From NCBI GenBank assembly GCA_035315345.1, contig DATFYA010000082.1, positions 1 through 62,759 on the forward strand: DNA of 62,759 bases. The letters run 5' to 3'. A program made the position numbers and the translations under genes. Origin of the DNA: Candidatus Methylomirabilota bacterium. GTDB lineage: Bacteria; Methylomirabilota; Methylomirabilia; Rokubacteriales; CSP1-6. Positions 51,488 through 60,166 of the stretch are shown in pieces. Below the pieces are notes generated by a model, which was not told where the DNA came from, did not search any database, and saw only the letters and a list, made by a program, of their open reading frames with translations. Every line of letters begins with the position of its first letter. Position 1 is the first letter of the stretch.

Positions 51488-52340
51488 TCACGCCGCGTGC
51501 TTCCGCACGAATTCTCCGATGCGGTCGATCGCCTGCTGGCCCTCATCGAGCATGGACGCAAACAGGTGCCACACGTGGATCATGTCCTCGGACGGCTCGT
51601 AGCTCACCGCCACCCCGGCCTTCCGGGCACGCTCGGCCAGACGGGAGGCGTCGTCGAGCAGCGTCTCGGCCGTGCCGACTTGAATGAGAAGCGGCGGCAG
51701 CCCGGTGAGATCGGCGTAGAGCGGCGCGGCCAGCGGCGTGCGGGGGTCCTTGCCCCCCAGATAGGCCGCCGCCATCTGCTCGATCCCGGCCTTCTGCACG
51801 ATGGGATCGACGTCCGCTTTTGTCGTCATCGACCCGCCGATCCCTTCGAGGTCCACCCACGGCGACAGGCACGCGCCCGCCGCCGGAAGGGGTAGCCTCG
51901 CATCGCGGATGGCGACCAGCGTCGCCACGGTCAGCCCGCCGCCCGCCGAGTCGCCGGCCACGGCGATTCGCGCCGGCTTCAAGCCCTGGGTGAGCATCCA
52001 CCGGTAGGCGGCGACCGAGTCCTCGACCGCGGCGGGATGCGGGTGCTCTGGAGCGAGGCGATAGCGCGGCGAGGGAGCGATGCGTATTGATCGAGCCGAT
52101 CACGTATCCGCCTCCGTGGAGATAGAGCACCGCCCGGCCCACGTCCGCATCCGGCGCGCTCAGCCATTCTGCCTTGACCCCGCCCGCGTCGACGGCTTCG
52201 CGCTTGATGTCGGCATCGACCGGGAACATGCTCGCGATCTGTTCGAATCCCGCGCGCGCCTCTTGCACGGTCGCATCGGGCTTGACCACCGGCTGAGACC
52301 TGAGCATTTGAACGATCGTCTGAAGCTGCTGTCGAGACAT
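51488..52340 (-). pseudogene. Alpha/beta-hydrolase esterase (HSL family), frameshifted by deletion
   Basis: The upstream part from ATG 52340 (AGGAGG site) has the oxyanion motif LYLHGGGYVIGS and ends its homology at INTHRSLAA. The downstream part, one frame off, resumes at RYRLAPEHPHPAAVEDSVAA and contains the nucleophile GDSAGGGL, the active-site aspartate segment LIQVGTAETLLDDA and the histidine in DMIHVWHLF. About 45 bases expected between the two parts are missing near 52065, and the frame shifts. All three catalytic residues are encoded but cannot be translated as one chain. Confidence 0.8.
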
Positions 52341-52375
52341 GGCCGTTGCCTCCTGTTGAGAGGATGACCCGAGGG

Positions 52376-52951
52376 TCACCGGGAGGGGCTGATCTCGTCG
52401 ATGAGCCCGTAGTCGAGTGCTTCCGTGGCGTCGAGATAGCGGCCGCGCCGCATGTCCTCGGCGACCTCCTCGGCGGGCCGGCCCGTGCGCTGGGCGAGGC
52501 GAGCGTGGAGCCTCCAGAGCAGCTCCTGTTGCTGGCGACTGTGCTCGGCGATCTGGTCGGGCGTCCCCGAGAAGTGTGCCGTCGGCTGGAAGAGCCGAAA
52601 CCGGGTGTGCGCGGCGGCCGACCGGTGGTCGGCGGCCGCCGCGACACCTACGGCGGGACCACCGACCTGTCCGCGGCAATGTATGCGCAGCGTCGCGTGG
52701 AGACGATCGAGCGTGTCGATGAGGACGAAGGCGGCCTCGAGCGTGCCGCCCGGGCTGTCCAGGTGGAGGTCGATGGGCTCAGCGCCGAGGGCGTCCAGGG
52801 TCATGACCGCCGCTACTGCTTCGGCCGCGAGATGATCATCGAGGCGGCCGGTGACCAGCACGATCCGGCGCTCGAACAGCTTCTCCTGAAGCCACGCGGA
52901 GAGACGGCGCCGACTGGAAGGTTCGTCGGGGATGCTGTCCCGCACGCGCAT
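52376..52951 (-). CDS. ClpP-fold protein lacking the catalytic triad
   Basis: 191 residues from ATG 52951 (an ATG at 52999 would add 16). The ClpP fold is clear: LFERRIVLVTGRLDDHLA, IDLHLDSPGGTLEAAFVLIDTL, GRPAEEVAEDMRRGRYLDATEALDYGLID. The residues that form the triad in ClpP are changed: GQAASMGA is GQVGGPAVG (serine lost), MIHQP is RLFQP (histidine to phenylalanine), and ERDRFLSA is RRGRYLDA (aspartate to glycine). It is therefore not a protease but could assemble with another ClpP or bind a chaperone, like ClpR. The sequence before the ATG has no good ribosome-binding site. Confidence 0.8.
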   Translation of the reverse strand: MRVRDSIPDEPSSRRRLSAWLQEKLFERRIVLVTGRLDDHLAAEAVAAVMTLDALGAEPIDLHLDSPGGTLEAAFVLIDTLDRLHATLRIHCRGQVGGPAVGVAAAADHRSAAAHTRFRLFQPTAHFSGTPDQIAEHSRQQQELLWRLHARLAQRTGRPAEEVAEDMRRGRYLDATEALDYGLIDEISPSR

Positions 52952-53002
52952 GCCCTCACCGTATATCACGGACCGCGCTAGTTTAACCGCGTGCATCACG
53001 GT

Positions 53003-54367
53003 TCACGGTTCGCGGCGGCCCTCGCGCTGCGTGCCCGCGACGGCGAAGAGCCGCCAGGCGTCCGGCACGCCCTTGAGGGCGTGGAGCCCTCGGTCCGTGA
53101 ACTCGACGCCCGAGCCGGCCACCAGGTCCTTCACGGTGCTGGACACCAGGATCTCTCCCGCCGCGGCCAGAGCGGCGACGCGGGCGGCGATGTTGACCGC
53201 GATGCCGCCCACGCGATGTCCGCCCTCGCGCAGCTCGATCTCGCCGGCGTGCAGCCCGGCGCGGACCTCGATGCCGAGCGCGCGGATCGATTCCTGGATC
53301 GCCCCGGCGGCACGGATCGCGCGCCCGGGCCGATCGAACGTGGCGAGAATGCCGTCGCCGGTGGATTCGATGAAGCGCCCCTGGTGCCGGGCCACCTGCT
53401 CTCGCGTGATCTCGTCGTGGGTCTCGAGCACGGCCTTCCAGCGGCGGTCGCCCATGGAGGAGGCCCGGTCGGTCGAATTCACGATGTCCGTGAAGAGCAC
53501 GGTGGCGAGGACGCGATCGGGCGTCGACCCGCCCGGGATGCGGCTCAGGAACTCCTCGGTCCGGTCCAGGATCTCGCCCGCATGCTCGGTCACGAGGACT
53601 CCGTCCGCGCCCGGCAGCTCCACGAGCCTCGCGTCGGGAATCCGCTCGACGAGATAGCGGGCGTGATCCATCGTCACGAGCCGGTATCCGCTCCGGTTGA
53701 GAACGAGCGTCGGGCACTGGATGAGCGGCAACACGTGTCGGACGTCGGCCGCGAGCAGGTTGCGGGTCTGGGCCGCCGCCTCACGCGGTCGCGCGGCGGC
53801 CCGCAAGTACCGCGCATAGCGTTGCCGGAACCCTTCATCGCCGCTGCGGCTCGGTGCGGCGATCGAGACGAATGCTTCCGTGCCCCACAGCTCCGCGACC
53901 ATCCGGAGAAGCTGCTCGCCCACCTCGGGAGCGAAGCCGTGGGGGTAGTCGTCGGTACGCACGTACCGCGCCGCGGTCTGCGCGAGCACGAGCGCCGCGG
54001 TCCGCTCGGGATAGGTGGCGGCGAACAGCATGGCCATCGGCCCGCCGTCGAGCCACGCCATGATGGCCGCGCGCTCCGAGCCGACCGCGTCCAGGACCAC
54101 CCGCATGTCGTCGGCCCACTCTTCCCACGTGGGCAGATGGTCGGACGGCACCGGGTCCGAGACGCCGGTCCCGCGCCGGTCGAACAGGATCAGGCGGCTG
54201 AACGAGGCCAGGCGGTGCAGGAAGTACTCGTTCAGCGGCTCTTCCCACCGCAGGTCGAGGTGGGAGGACATGCCGGTGAGGAAGACCAGGTCGACGGGCC
54301 CCTGCCCCAGGACCTGGTACCCGATCCGATCGTTCCCGAGCGTGGCGAAGTTCGTCGTCGGTCGCAC
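53003..54367 (-). CDS. Alpha/beta-hydrolase / class III cyclase fusion
   Basis: 454 residues from GTG 54367. Residues about 1-280 form an alpha/beta-hydrolase domain (LVFLTGMSSHLDLRWEEP, LILFDRRGTGVSD); at the nucleophile elbow relatives have G.SEGGPM, but here it is AWLDGGPM, so the serine is replaced by leucine and hydrolysis is unlikely. Residues about 290-445 are a class III cyclase domain with VLFTDIVNST, STGDGILATF and VGGIAVNIAARV, retaining both metal aspartates and the N..R pair. It may sense a ligand through the hydrolase fold and make a cyclic nucleotide. Confidence 0.9.
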   Translation of the reverse strand: MRPTTNFATLGNDRIGYQVLGQGPVDLVFLTGMSSHLDLRWEEPLNEYFLHRLASFSRLILFDRRGTGVSDPVPSDHLPTWEEWADDMRVVLDAVGSERAAIMAWLDGGPMAMLFAATYPERTAALVLAQTAARYVRTDDYPHGFAPEVGEQLLRMVAELWGTEAFVSIAAPSRSGDEGFRQRYARYLRAAARPREAAAQTRNLLAADVRHVLPLIQCPTLVLNRSGYRLVTMDHARYLVERIPDARLVELPGADGVLVTEHAGEILDRTEEFLSRIPGGSTPDRVLATVLFTDIVNSTDRASSMGDRRWKAVLETHDEITREQVARHQGRFIESTGDGILATFDRPGRAIRAAGAIQESIRALGIEVRAGLHAGEIELREGGHRVGGIAVNIAARVAALAAAGEILVSSTVKDLVAGSGVEFTDRGLHALKGVPDAWRLFAVAGTQREGRREP

Positions 54368-54448
54368 TGACGCCTCTCGCGGCCTCGGCGTCCATAGTAC
54401 CGACGAGGGACCGGCCGCGCGCGCGAGTCGTTTTACGGCCGCCCCCGA

Positions 54449-54515
54449 CCCTCTCCCTCCCAGCAGGGAGAGGGAGATTGCGGGTCCCTCGCCCCTCAGG
54501 TGTGGGGGCAGGGTG
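54449..54515. repeat. GC-rich hairpin repeat (copy B)
   Basis: CCCTCTCCCT-CCCAGC-AGGGAGAGGG (54449-54474), related to the hairpin at 20032-20054, followed by CCCCTCAGGTGTGGGGGCAGG. The stop codon of the metallophosphoesterase (54496-54498, minus strand) lies inside the repeat, which encodes its last residues (SPCPHT). A dispersed palindromic element of unknown mobility. Confidence 0.7.
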
Positions 54516-55656
54516 AGGGTGCGGCCACGAGGCGCAGGAGGGTGAGCTCCGGCCGCGTGCCCAGGCGCACGGGAGGACCCCACGTCCCGGTGCCGGCGCT
54601 GACGTAGACCCACAAGCGGCCGCGGCGGGAGAGGCCGGCCGCATGCGGGCCGTGAACCCAGTGAATCACGAACGTCCACGGGAAGAACTGGCCGGCGTGC
54701 GTGTGTCCCGAGAGCTGCAGGTCGAACCCGGCCTGCTCGGCCAGCGGCGCGATCTTCGGATTGTGCGCCAGGAGCAGACGGAAGGCGGCGCTCACGTTGC
54801 CGTCGATCGCGAGGTCCGGACGCGGCCGCGCCTGCGGATCGTACAGTCGCGCGGCGAAATCGACGACGCCGCCCACCAGGAGGCGTGCCGCGCCCCGGGC
54901 GACGGTGACGTGGCCGTTGCGCAGCACGCGAAAGCCCATCCCCTCGAAGTGGGCCGTCCACGGCGCCGCCCCCGAGTAGTAGTCGTGGTTGCCGAGCACG
55001 AAGAACGCCCGCTGTCCGGACGCCAGCGCCGCGAGCGGCTCGACGCGGGACGCCAGCCGCGGCACCGGCCCGTCCACCATGTCACCGGTCAGCGCGATGA
55101 GATCCGGCGCGAGCTTCCTCGTCATGTCCACGACCCGCTGGACGTAGGCCCGCCGCATCGTCGGCCCGGTGTGCAGATCGCTGATCTGCACGATCCGGAA
55201 CCCGTCGAGATCCGGCGCCAGCCCCTCCACGGGAATATCGACGTGACGGATGTGGGGGCCCCAGAGCGCGGCCAGCGCGCCGACCGCGACCGCGGCCAGC
55301 GCGGCCACGGCTACCCACGGAGCGCCCGACTCGTCGAGGCGCGTATACACCCCGGCCAGCGGCGGCAGCGCGGCCGTCGCCAGGAGGAGCACGTCGCGCC
55401 CCACCGTGAACACGAGAAGAAAGCTGAGCCATCCCATGCAGAGGTAGCTCAGGGCCTGCACCCACTCGTGGCCCCGGCCCGGGCGGTCCCGATCGCCGGT
55501 CCAGTAGACGGCCGGCAGGAGCCATACCATGACGAACGGCGCGGCCAGCGCCGCCCGGGCCGGGGCCGTCGATGTCAACCGCGTGGCGATGTACGCGTAG
55601 CCGAGCGCGAGAGTCACGTTCACCGCCAGCACGAACGGATGGAGCAGCCGCCTCAC
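54496..55656 (-). CDS. Membrane-anchored metallophosphoesterase
   Basis: 386 residues. Four hydrophobic segments in the first 150 residues, then a calcineurin-like domain with all metal motifs: QISDLHTGP, ALTGDMVDG, VLGNHDYYSG, LLLAHNPK and LSGHTHAGQFFPW. The domain faces outward or inward depending on topology; the family (YaeI/LpxH-like) includes UDP-diacylglucosamine or phosphodiester hydrolases. The C-terminal eight residues derive from a repeat element. No operon partner. Confidence 0.9.
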   Translation of the reverse strand: MRRLLHPFVLAVNVTLALGYAYIATRLTSTAPARAALAAPFVMVWLLPAVYWTGDRDRPGRGHEWVQALSYLCMGWLSFLLVFTVGRDVLLLATAALPPLAGVYTRLDESGAPWVAVAALAAVAVGALAALWGPHIRHVDIPVEGLAPDLDGFRIVQISDLHTGPTMRRAYVQRVVDMTRKLAPDLIALTGDMVDGPVPRLASRVEPLAALASGQRAFFVLGNHDYYSGAAPWTAHFEGMGFRVLRNGHVTVARGAARLLVGGVVDFAARLYDPQARPRPDLAIDGNVSAAFRLLLAHNPKIAPLAEQAGFDLQLSGHTHAGQFFPWTFVIHWVHGPHAAGLSRRGRLWVYVSAGTGTWGPPVRLGTRPELTLLRLVAAPSPCPHT

Positions 55657-55720
55657 CAGCCGATGCTAACAGACGCCACGCACGCTCCGGCCGACGACGG
55701 ACGTCGACGCGCTGTAATAA

Positions 55721-55975
55721 CTACTCGGTAGGTCTTGCTCCGCTTGCCTCCTGCGCGCCCGCGCGGACCCGCTCCCGAGCGCTCTCGATCCGAGACGACA
55801 GCTCCTTCTTCGCCTGGTCGAGGAACGTCTCGGACGTCTGTTGTATCGTCCCGAGCAGCCCATCCACCTTTTCGCGGGCCGGTCCCGCGTTCCCGTTCAC
55901 GTACTCCCGGATGGAATCGCGGTACTTCCACGCCACCAGCCCCGTGATGCCCAGTACCAGCAATCGTCCCATCAT
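55721..55975 (-). CDS. Small membrane-anchored helical protein
   Basis: 84 residues from ATG-ATG at 55975/55972 with AAGGAGG eight bases upstream. A short membrane helix (GRLLVLGITGLVAWKY) is followed by a charged helical stretch (SETFLDQAKKELSSRIESAR) that may form a coiled coil. No recognised family. Stands alone between the metallophosphoesterase and monooxygenase genes. Confidence 0.65.
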   Translation of the reverse strand: MMGRLLVLGITGLVAWKYRDSIREYVNGNAGPAREKVDGLLGTIQQTSETFLDQAKKELSSRIESARERVRAGAQEASGARPTE

Positions 55976-56036
55976 GTGCGTGCGTCCTCCTTGAAGTTTG
56001 GAATCCCTCCCGTTCAGCATCTCCTGTGCCAGCCGC

Positions 56037-57362
56037 TCAATCCTCCTGCATCAGATGCTCGCGCTGCGTCGTCCCCGCGTAGTCCTGCCGGTACCGGCCG
56101 CGCCGCTGCAGCTCGGGCACCACGAGATCCACGAACTCCTCGATCGCGCCGGGTGAATAGATCGGCGAGAGCATGAACCCGTCGCCGCCCACCTGGTCGA
56201 AGTAGTCCTCCATCTGGTCGGCCACCTGCGACGGGGTCCCCACCATCTGGACCAGCCCCACGCTCTGCCCGTGGCGCTGCGCGACCTCGCGCAGGGTGAG
56301 GAGCTCGCCGGTCAGGGTGCGGTACCGGGTCTGCATGCGCTGGAGCTGGGGCTCCGTGCGCCGGGCCATCACCTCGTCGAGCGACAGCGTCGCCAGGTCG
56401 AAGTCGAGGTGGCCCGAGAGGATCGCCAGGCCGCCCTCGAGCGGGACGAGGCGGTTGTGCAGCGCCTGCTTCTCGCGCGCCTCGTCTTCCGTCGCGCCGA
56501 GGATCGGCTGGATGCCGAAGAGGATCTTGCACGCCTCGGGCGCGCGGCCCTCGCTCACCGTGCCGCGCTTGATGTCGTCGTAGTACGCCCGGGCGCCCGC
56601 GATGTTCGGCTGGATCGCGAAGATGGCATCGGCGTACCGCGCCGCGAACGTCCGCCCCTTGGGCGACGTGCCGGCCTGCAGGATCGCCGGGCCGCCCTGG
56701 GGAGAGCGCACCACGTTGAGCGGCCCGCGCGATTTGAAGAAGGGGCCCTCGTGCTCGATGCGGTGCACCTTGGCCGGATCGGCGAAGACGCCCGCCGCGC
56801 GGTCCATCACCAGCGCGTCCGGCTCCCAGCTCTCCCAGAGCTTCCTGCAGACCTCGATGAACTCGTGGGCGCGGTCGTAGCGCTCGTCGGTCGGCCGGCG
56901 CTCCTCGCCGTAGTTCGCGGACTGGTTGTGGTTCAGCGACGTCACCACGTTCCAGGCGGCGCGACCGCGCGTCAGGTGATCCAGCGTCGCCCACAGGCGC
57001 GCGGCGTAGAACGGGTGCGCGTGGCTGATCGAGAACGTCGCCCCGAGGCCGATGCGCGTGGTGACCGCGGCCATGAACGACAGCAGCGGGATCGGGTCGT
57101 GCTCGGGCGCCTGGGTCGCGTGGCGGATCGCCGGGTCCATCGTCCCTCGATACGTGTCGGAGATGTAGTTGAGGTCGGCGAAGAAGACCATGTCGAACTT
57201 GCCGCGCTCGCACACCCGCGCGATGTGCTGGTACAGCTCCGGCCGCGCCCAGTCGAAGCCGGCCTCCGCGGTGCGGGGATGCCGCCACATGGCCAGGCTG
57301 TGATAGGTCGGGCCGTGGCAGAGGAACTGCGCCAGGTGCATCTTCCGCTTCGGGCGGCTCAC
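56037..57362 (-). CDS. LLM class flavin-dependent monooxygenase (nitrilotriacetate monooxygenase component A-like)
   Basis: 441 residues from GTG 57362, overlapping the stop of the upstream amidohydrolase. Motifs of the NtaA/SnaA group: MHLAQFLCHGPTYHSLAMWR, FDMVFFADLNYI, IGLGATFSISHAHPFYAARL, GRAAWNVVTSLN, AILQAGTSPKGRTFAARYADAIF. It uses reduced FMN supplied by a separate reductase (not in the window). Coupled to an amidohydrolase, it probably belongs to the degradation of a small nitrogen-containing compound. Confidence 0.92.
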   Translation of the reverse strand: MSRPKRKMHLAQFLCHGPTYHSLAMWRHPRTAEAGFDWARPELYQHIARVCERGKFDMVFFADLNYISDTYRGTMDPAIRHATQAPEHDPIPLLSFMAAVTTRIGLGATFSISHAHPFYAARLWATLDHLTRGRAAWNVVTSLNHNQSANYGEERRPTDERYDRAHEFIEVCRKLWESWEPDALVMDRAAGVFADPAKVHRIEHEGPFFKSRGPLNVVRSPQGGPAILQAGTSPKGRTFAARYADAIFAIQPNIAGARAYYDDIKRGTVSEGRAPEACKILFGIQPILGATEDEAREKQALHNRLVPLEGGLAILSGHLDFDLATLSLDEVMARRTEPQLQRMQTRYRTLTGELLTLREVAQRHGQSVGLVQMVGTPSQVADQMEDYFDQVGGDGFMLSPIYSPGAIEEFVDLVVPELQRRGRYRQDYAGTTQREHLMQED

Positions 57363-58897
57363 CGGCGTCGGTTCAGCACGTAGAACGGCTCGCCGTCCTC
57401 CGGCGCGAGCCAGGCGTTGTACCACGCCTGGTAGTGCGGCTTGAGACGCTGGAGCATCTCGGCGTGGCGGCGCTGCCGGGGCGGGATGCCCCGCGCGCCC
57501 GCCTTGCGGATCTCGCGATAGAGCGCGTCGACGTCGAGCGTCGTCATCCGCCCGTCCTCCATCACCACCCGCCCGCCGACGATGGCGGTGCGCACGTCCT
57601 GGCCCATCGCCCGGTGGATGAACGCCTCCGCGATGGGCAGGTCCTCGTCGAGCCACGGGTCGCGCAGGACCCGATCGAGGTCGACGAGGATCATGTCCGC
57701 CTTCATCCCCGGCTGAAGCGCGCCGACCTGCCCGCCGAATCCCAGGGCCCGCGCTCCGTTGACGGTGCCCATGCGCAGCACGTCGTAGGCGCTGAGCGCC
57801 GGAGTGCGCAGGTCGTAGTCGGGAACCCGGTGGAGCTTGTGCAGCATGCGCAGCTCCATCACCGCATCCTCGTCGTCGTTGATCGTCTTGTCGTCCAGGC
57901 CCATCGCCACGTTGACGCCGCGCCGGTGCATCGCGTAGATCGGAGCCAGCCCGTTGCGCATGCCGAGATTGCAGCTGGGATGGCTCGTGATCGAGGCCCG
58001 GCGGCTCGCGAGCCGGTCGATGTCGTCCTCGCTCACCCAGATGGCGTGGCCGAGCGCGAGGTTCTCGTCCACGAGGCCCAGCTCGTCCAGCCACGCGACC
58101 GCGCTCTTGCCGTACTTCCGGAACGAAAACGCGCGCTGGATCGGCGTCTGCACGCAGTGCATATGGATGGGCACCTTGCCCAGCCGATCCGCCGTCTCCC
58201 TGGCGCGGAGCAGGAACGACTCGGTGCACGCCTGGGCCCAGCTCGGGGAGAGCAGCACGCGCGTGTCCTCGGACGCGTAGCGCCCGTGCAGGTGCGCGAA
58301 CAGCGCGAAGTACTCCTCCTCCATCCGCTTGGAGTCGACGGCCACCAGCGGGCGGGCGAAGGCCGCGAGGTCCGGCGGCAGGGTGTCGAGGAACGCCGCG
58401 GCGTCCAGCACCAGCTTGTCCACGTTGCGGACGCCGGGCGCGAAGGCGAGGCGGATCCCGGCGCCCAGGTAGGTGCGGATGGCCTTCTCGCACCGGCCGC
58501 GCGCCTGCGGACCCTCCGTGTCGAACCCCATGTGGTGGACGGTCGTGCAGCCGCTCCGGATGTGGCGCCAGGCGGTCAGGCCCGCCGTCAGCTCCGGGTC
58601 GAAGACGGCCATGAAGGCCCAGTCGAGCAGGTTGTTCTCCAGGTAGTCGTTGAGCACGCCTTTCTGGATCGGGCTCAGCCCGCGGCCGTGGCTGTGGGCG
58701 TCGACCAGGCCCGGCATGAGCAGCTGCCGGCCGCTGCCCACGACCCGCGCGCGTGGATGCCGCCGGCGCAGCGCGGTGAAGCCGCCGACCGTGGCGATGC
58801 GGGAGCCCGAGACCAGCACCGCGGCGTCATCGAGCACGCCCGCGTCACCGGCGGCAGGGTCCGTGATGACGTATCGTCCACGCACCAGCATGTCCAT
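57359..58897 (-). CDS. Amidohydrolase family protein
   Basis: 512 residues from ATG 58897 (GGAGGG upstream). The TIM-barrel metal ligands are visible: VDAHSHG (HxH), PIHMHCVQ and LGHAIWVSEDD (histidines) and MGLDDKT (aspartate). The N-terminal composite sandwich starts MLVRGRYVITDPA. It resembles atrazine chlorohydrolase/guanine-deaminase type enzymes that deaminate or dechlorinate heterocycles. Followed by a 4-base overlap with an LLM monooxygenase, suggesting a two-step pathway. Substrate unknown. Confidence 0.9.
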   Translation of the reverse strand: MDMLVRGRYVITDPAAGDAGVLDDAAVLVSGSRIATVGGFTALRRRHPRARVVGSGRQLLMPGLVDAHSHGRGLSPIQKGVLNDYLENNLLDWAFMAVFDPELTAGLTAWRHIRSGCTTVHHMGFDTEGPQARGRCEKAIRTYLGAGIRLAFAPGVRNVDKLVLDAAAFLDTLPPDLAAFARPLVAVDSKRMEEEYFALFAHLHGRYASEDTRVLLSPSWAQACTESFLLRARETADRLGKVPIHMHCVQTPIQRAFSFRKYGKSAVAWLDELGLVDENLALGHAIWVSEDDIDRLASRRASITSHPSCNLGMRNGLAPIYAMHRRGVNVAMGLDDKTINDDEDAVMELRMLHKLHRVPDYDLRTPALSAYDVLRMGTVNGARALGFGGQVGALQPGMKADMILVDLDRVLRDPWLDEDLPIAEAFIHRAMGQDVRTAIVGGRVVMEDGRMTTLDVDALYREIRKAGARGIPPRQRRHAEMLQRLKPHYQAWYNAWLAPEDGEPFYVLNRRR

Positions 58898-59062
58898 GCC
58901 TTCCCTCCGTGGCCAGCGTTCGCTCACCATGGCATAGCCGACGACGCGAGCCAACGCCAGCCGGAGAGTGTGGCCGCCTTGCCCCGTCGGGGCGGGGCTG
59001 CCCCGCCGGCGGCCGCTCCATCGCGCCGATCGAGCCCTGGGAGGCCCGCTGGCCCTGGCATC

Positions 59063-59326
59063 GTGCGTGCTCTCACAGACCAGGCTCGCCGCGGGACTTC
59101 TGGCTCGACGGTCGACTTCCACGACACGGCGCTCGCGCCTCGGACGTACGAGGAAGCGCTCGAGGTGGTGAACCTGCCGACCGCGCTGACGCCCGACCTG
59201 GTCACCCGAGACGCCCGAGACTGGCGTGATCTCCGCGGCTTCCACGTGCGGGTGATCGCCGCGTACCCCGCCCTCGACCGCATCGAGAAGATCATCGTCA
59301 GCGTGCATCCCCTGCCGGCGAACTAG
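59063..59326 (+). CDS. Hypothetical protein
   Basis: 87 residues from GTG 59063, ending in EEALEVVNLPTALTPDLVTR, DARDWRDLRGFHVRVIAAYP and ALDRIEKIIVSVHPLPAN. The start is weak; a GGAGG lies 20 bases upstream. No recognised family. The neighbouring genes diverge (amidohydrolase) and continue (HdeD) without coupling. It could be a spurious frame. Confidence 0.3.
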   Translation: MRALTDQARRGTSGSTVDFHDTALAPRTYEEALEVVNLPTALTPDLVTRDARDWRDLRGFHVRVIAAYPALDRIEKIIVSVHPLPAN

Positions 59327-59477
59327 GCCTCCCCCGCTCGGCCCTTGACGAGGCGCGGCAGGAAGCGTAGGGAGTAGCCGTGCCCGGCGTTCGGTCCTCC
59401 GGGGCCCCCGGCGTCTTCAGGGGCCGGCAGTCCTCCGGGACCGGCAGTGAACGTGACTCCGCGCGAAGGAGACCATC

Positions 59478-60035
59478 ATGCTGGCGACCCTGGCTCGCAA
59501 CTGGTGGGCGGTGGTGCTACGAGGCGTCTGCGCGATCCTGTTCGGTCTCGCCGCCTTCGCCTGGCCGGGCATCACCCTGGCCGTGCTCATCCTGCTCTGG
59601 GGCGCCTACGCGCTGGCCGACGGCGTCCTCGCCGTCATCTGGTCGTTCATGTCGCGAGGACGCGATTCGTTCCCGTGGGGCGTGTTCCTGGCCGGTCTCG
59701 CGGCCATCGTCGCGGGCGCCTTCGCGTTCCTGCGGCCCGGTCTCACCGCGGTGGCTCTCCTCTATCTCGTCGCGGCCTGGGCCATCGTGCGCGGCATCTT
59801 CGAGATCATCGCCGCCGTCCACCTGCGGAAAGAGATCGAGCACGAGTGGCTGCTCGGGCTGAGCGGCCTTGCCTCGATCGTGCTGGGCGGGCTGTTGCTC
59901 GCCTGGCCGGGCCTCGGGGTCCTGGCCGTGCTGTGGTGGATCGGCGCCTTCGCGATCCTCTTCGGCGTGCTCACGATCGCGCTGGGCTTCCGGCTGAAGA
60001 AGTTGAGAGGCCGGCCCGCGACCCGCGGGGCATAG
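59478..60035 (+). CDS. hdeD: HdeD family membrane protein
   Basis: 185 residues with six hydrophobic helices and the HdeD/DUF308 repeats: WWAVVLRGVCAILFGLAAFAWPG and LSGLASIVLGGLLLAWPGLG. AAGGAGA precedes the ATG. Proteins of this family are linked to acid resistance in enterobacteria, but the biochemical role is unknown. Monocistronic. Confidence 0.92.
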   Translation: MLATLARNWWAVVLRGVCAILFGLAAFAWPGITLAVLILLWGAYALADGVLAVIWSFMSRGRDSFPWGVFLAGLAAIVAGAFAFLRPGLTAVALLYLVAAWAIVRGIFEIIAAVHLRKEIEHEWLLGLSGLASIVLGGLLLAWPGLGVLAVLWWIGAFAILFGVLTIALGFRLKKLRGRPATRGA

Positions 60036-60166
60036 GGCGCGCCCGTCACGAGGGCAGCGGAACGCTCGGATCTGCCGGCTTGGCCGGGTGGCCTTTCTGG
60101 CGCCACCGCGCGCCAGCTGACTGACCGCCAATCGACCCCTTCCCAGCCACCGGAGGTTGGCATCCG

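Noticed and set aside
57363-58493. Upstream extension of the LLM monooxygenase frame
   Set aside because: The extra 377 residues are arginine/proline/alanine-rich and antiparallel in register to the amidohydrolase gene; the family homology starts at GTG 57362.
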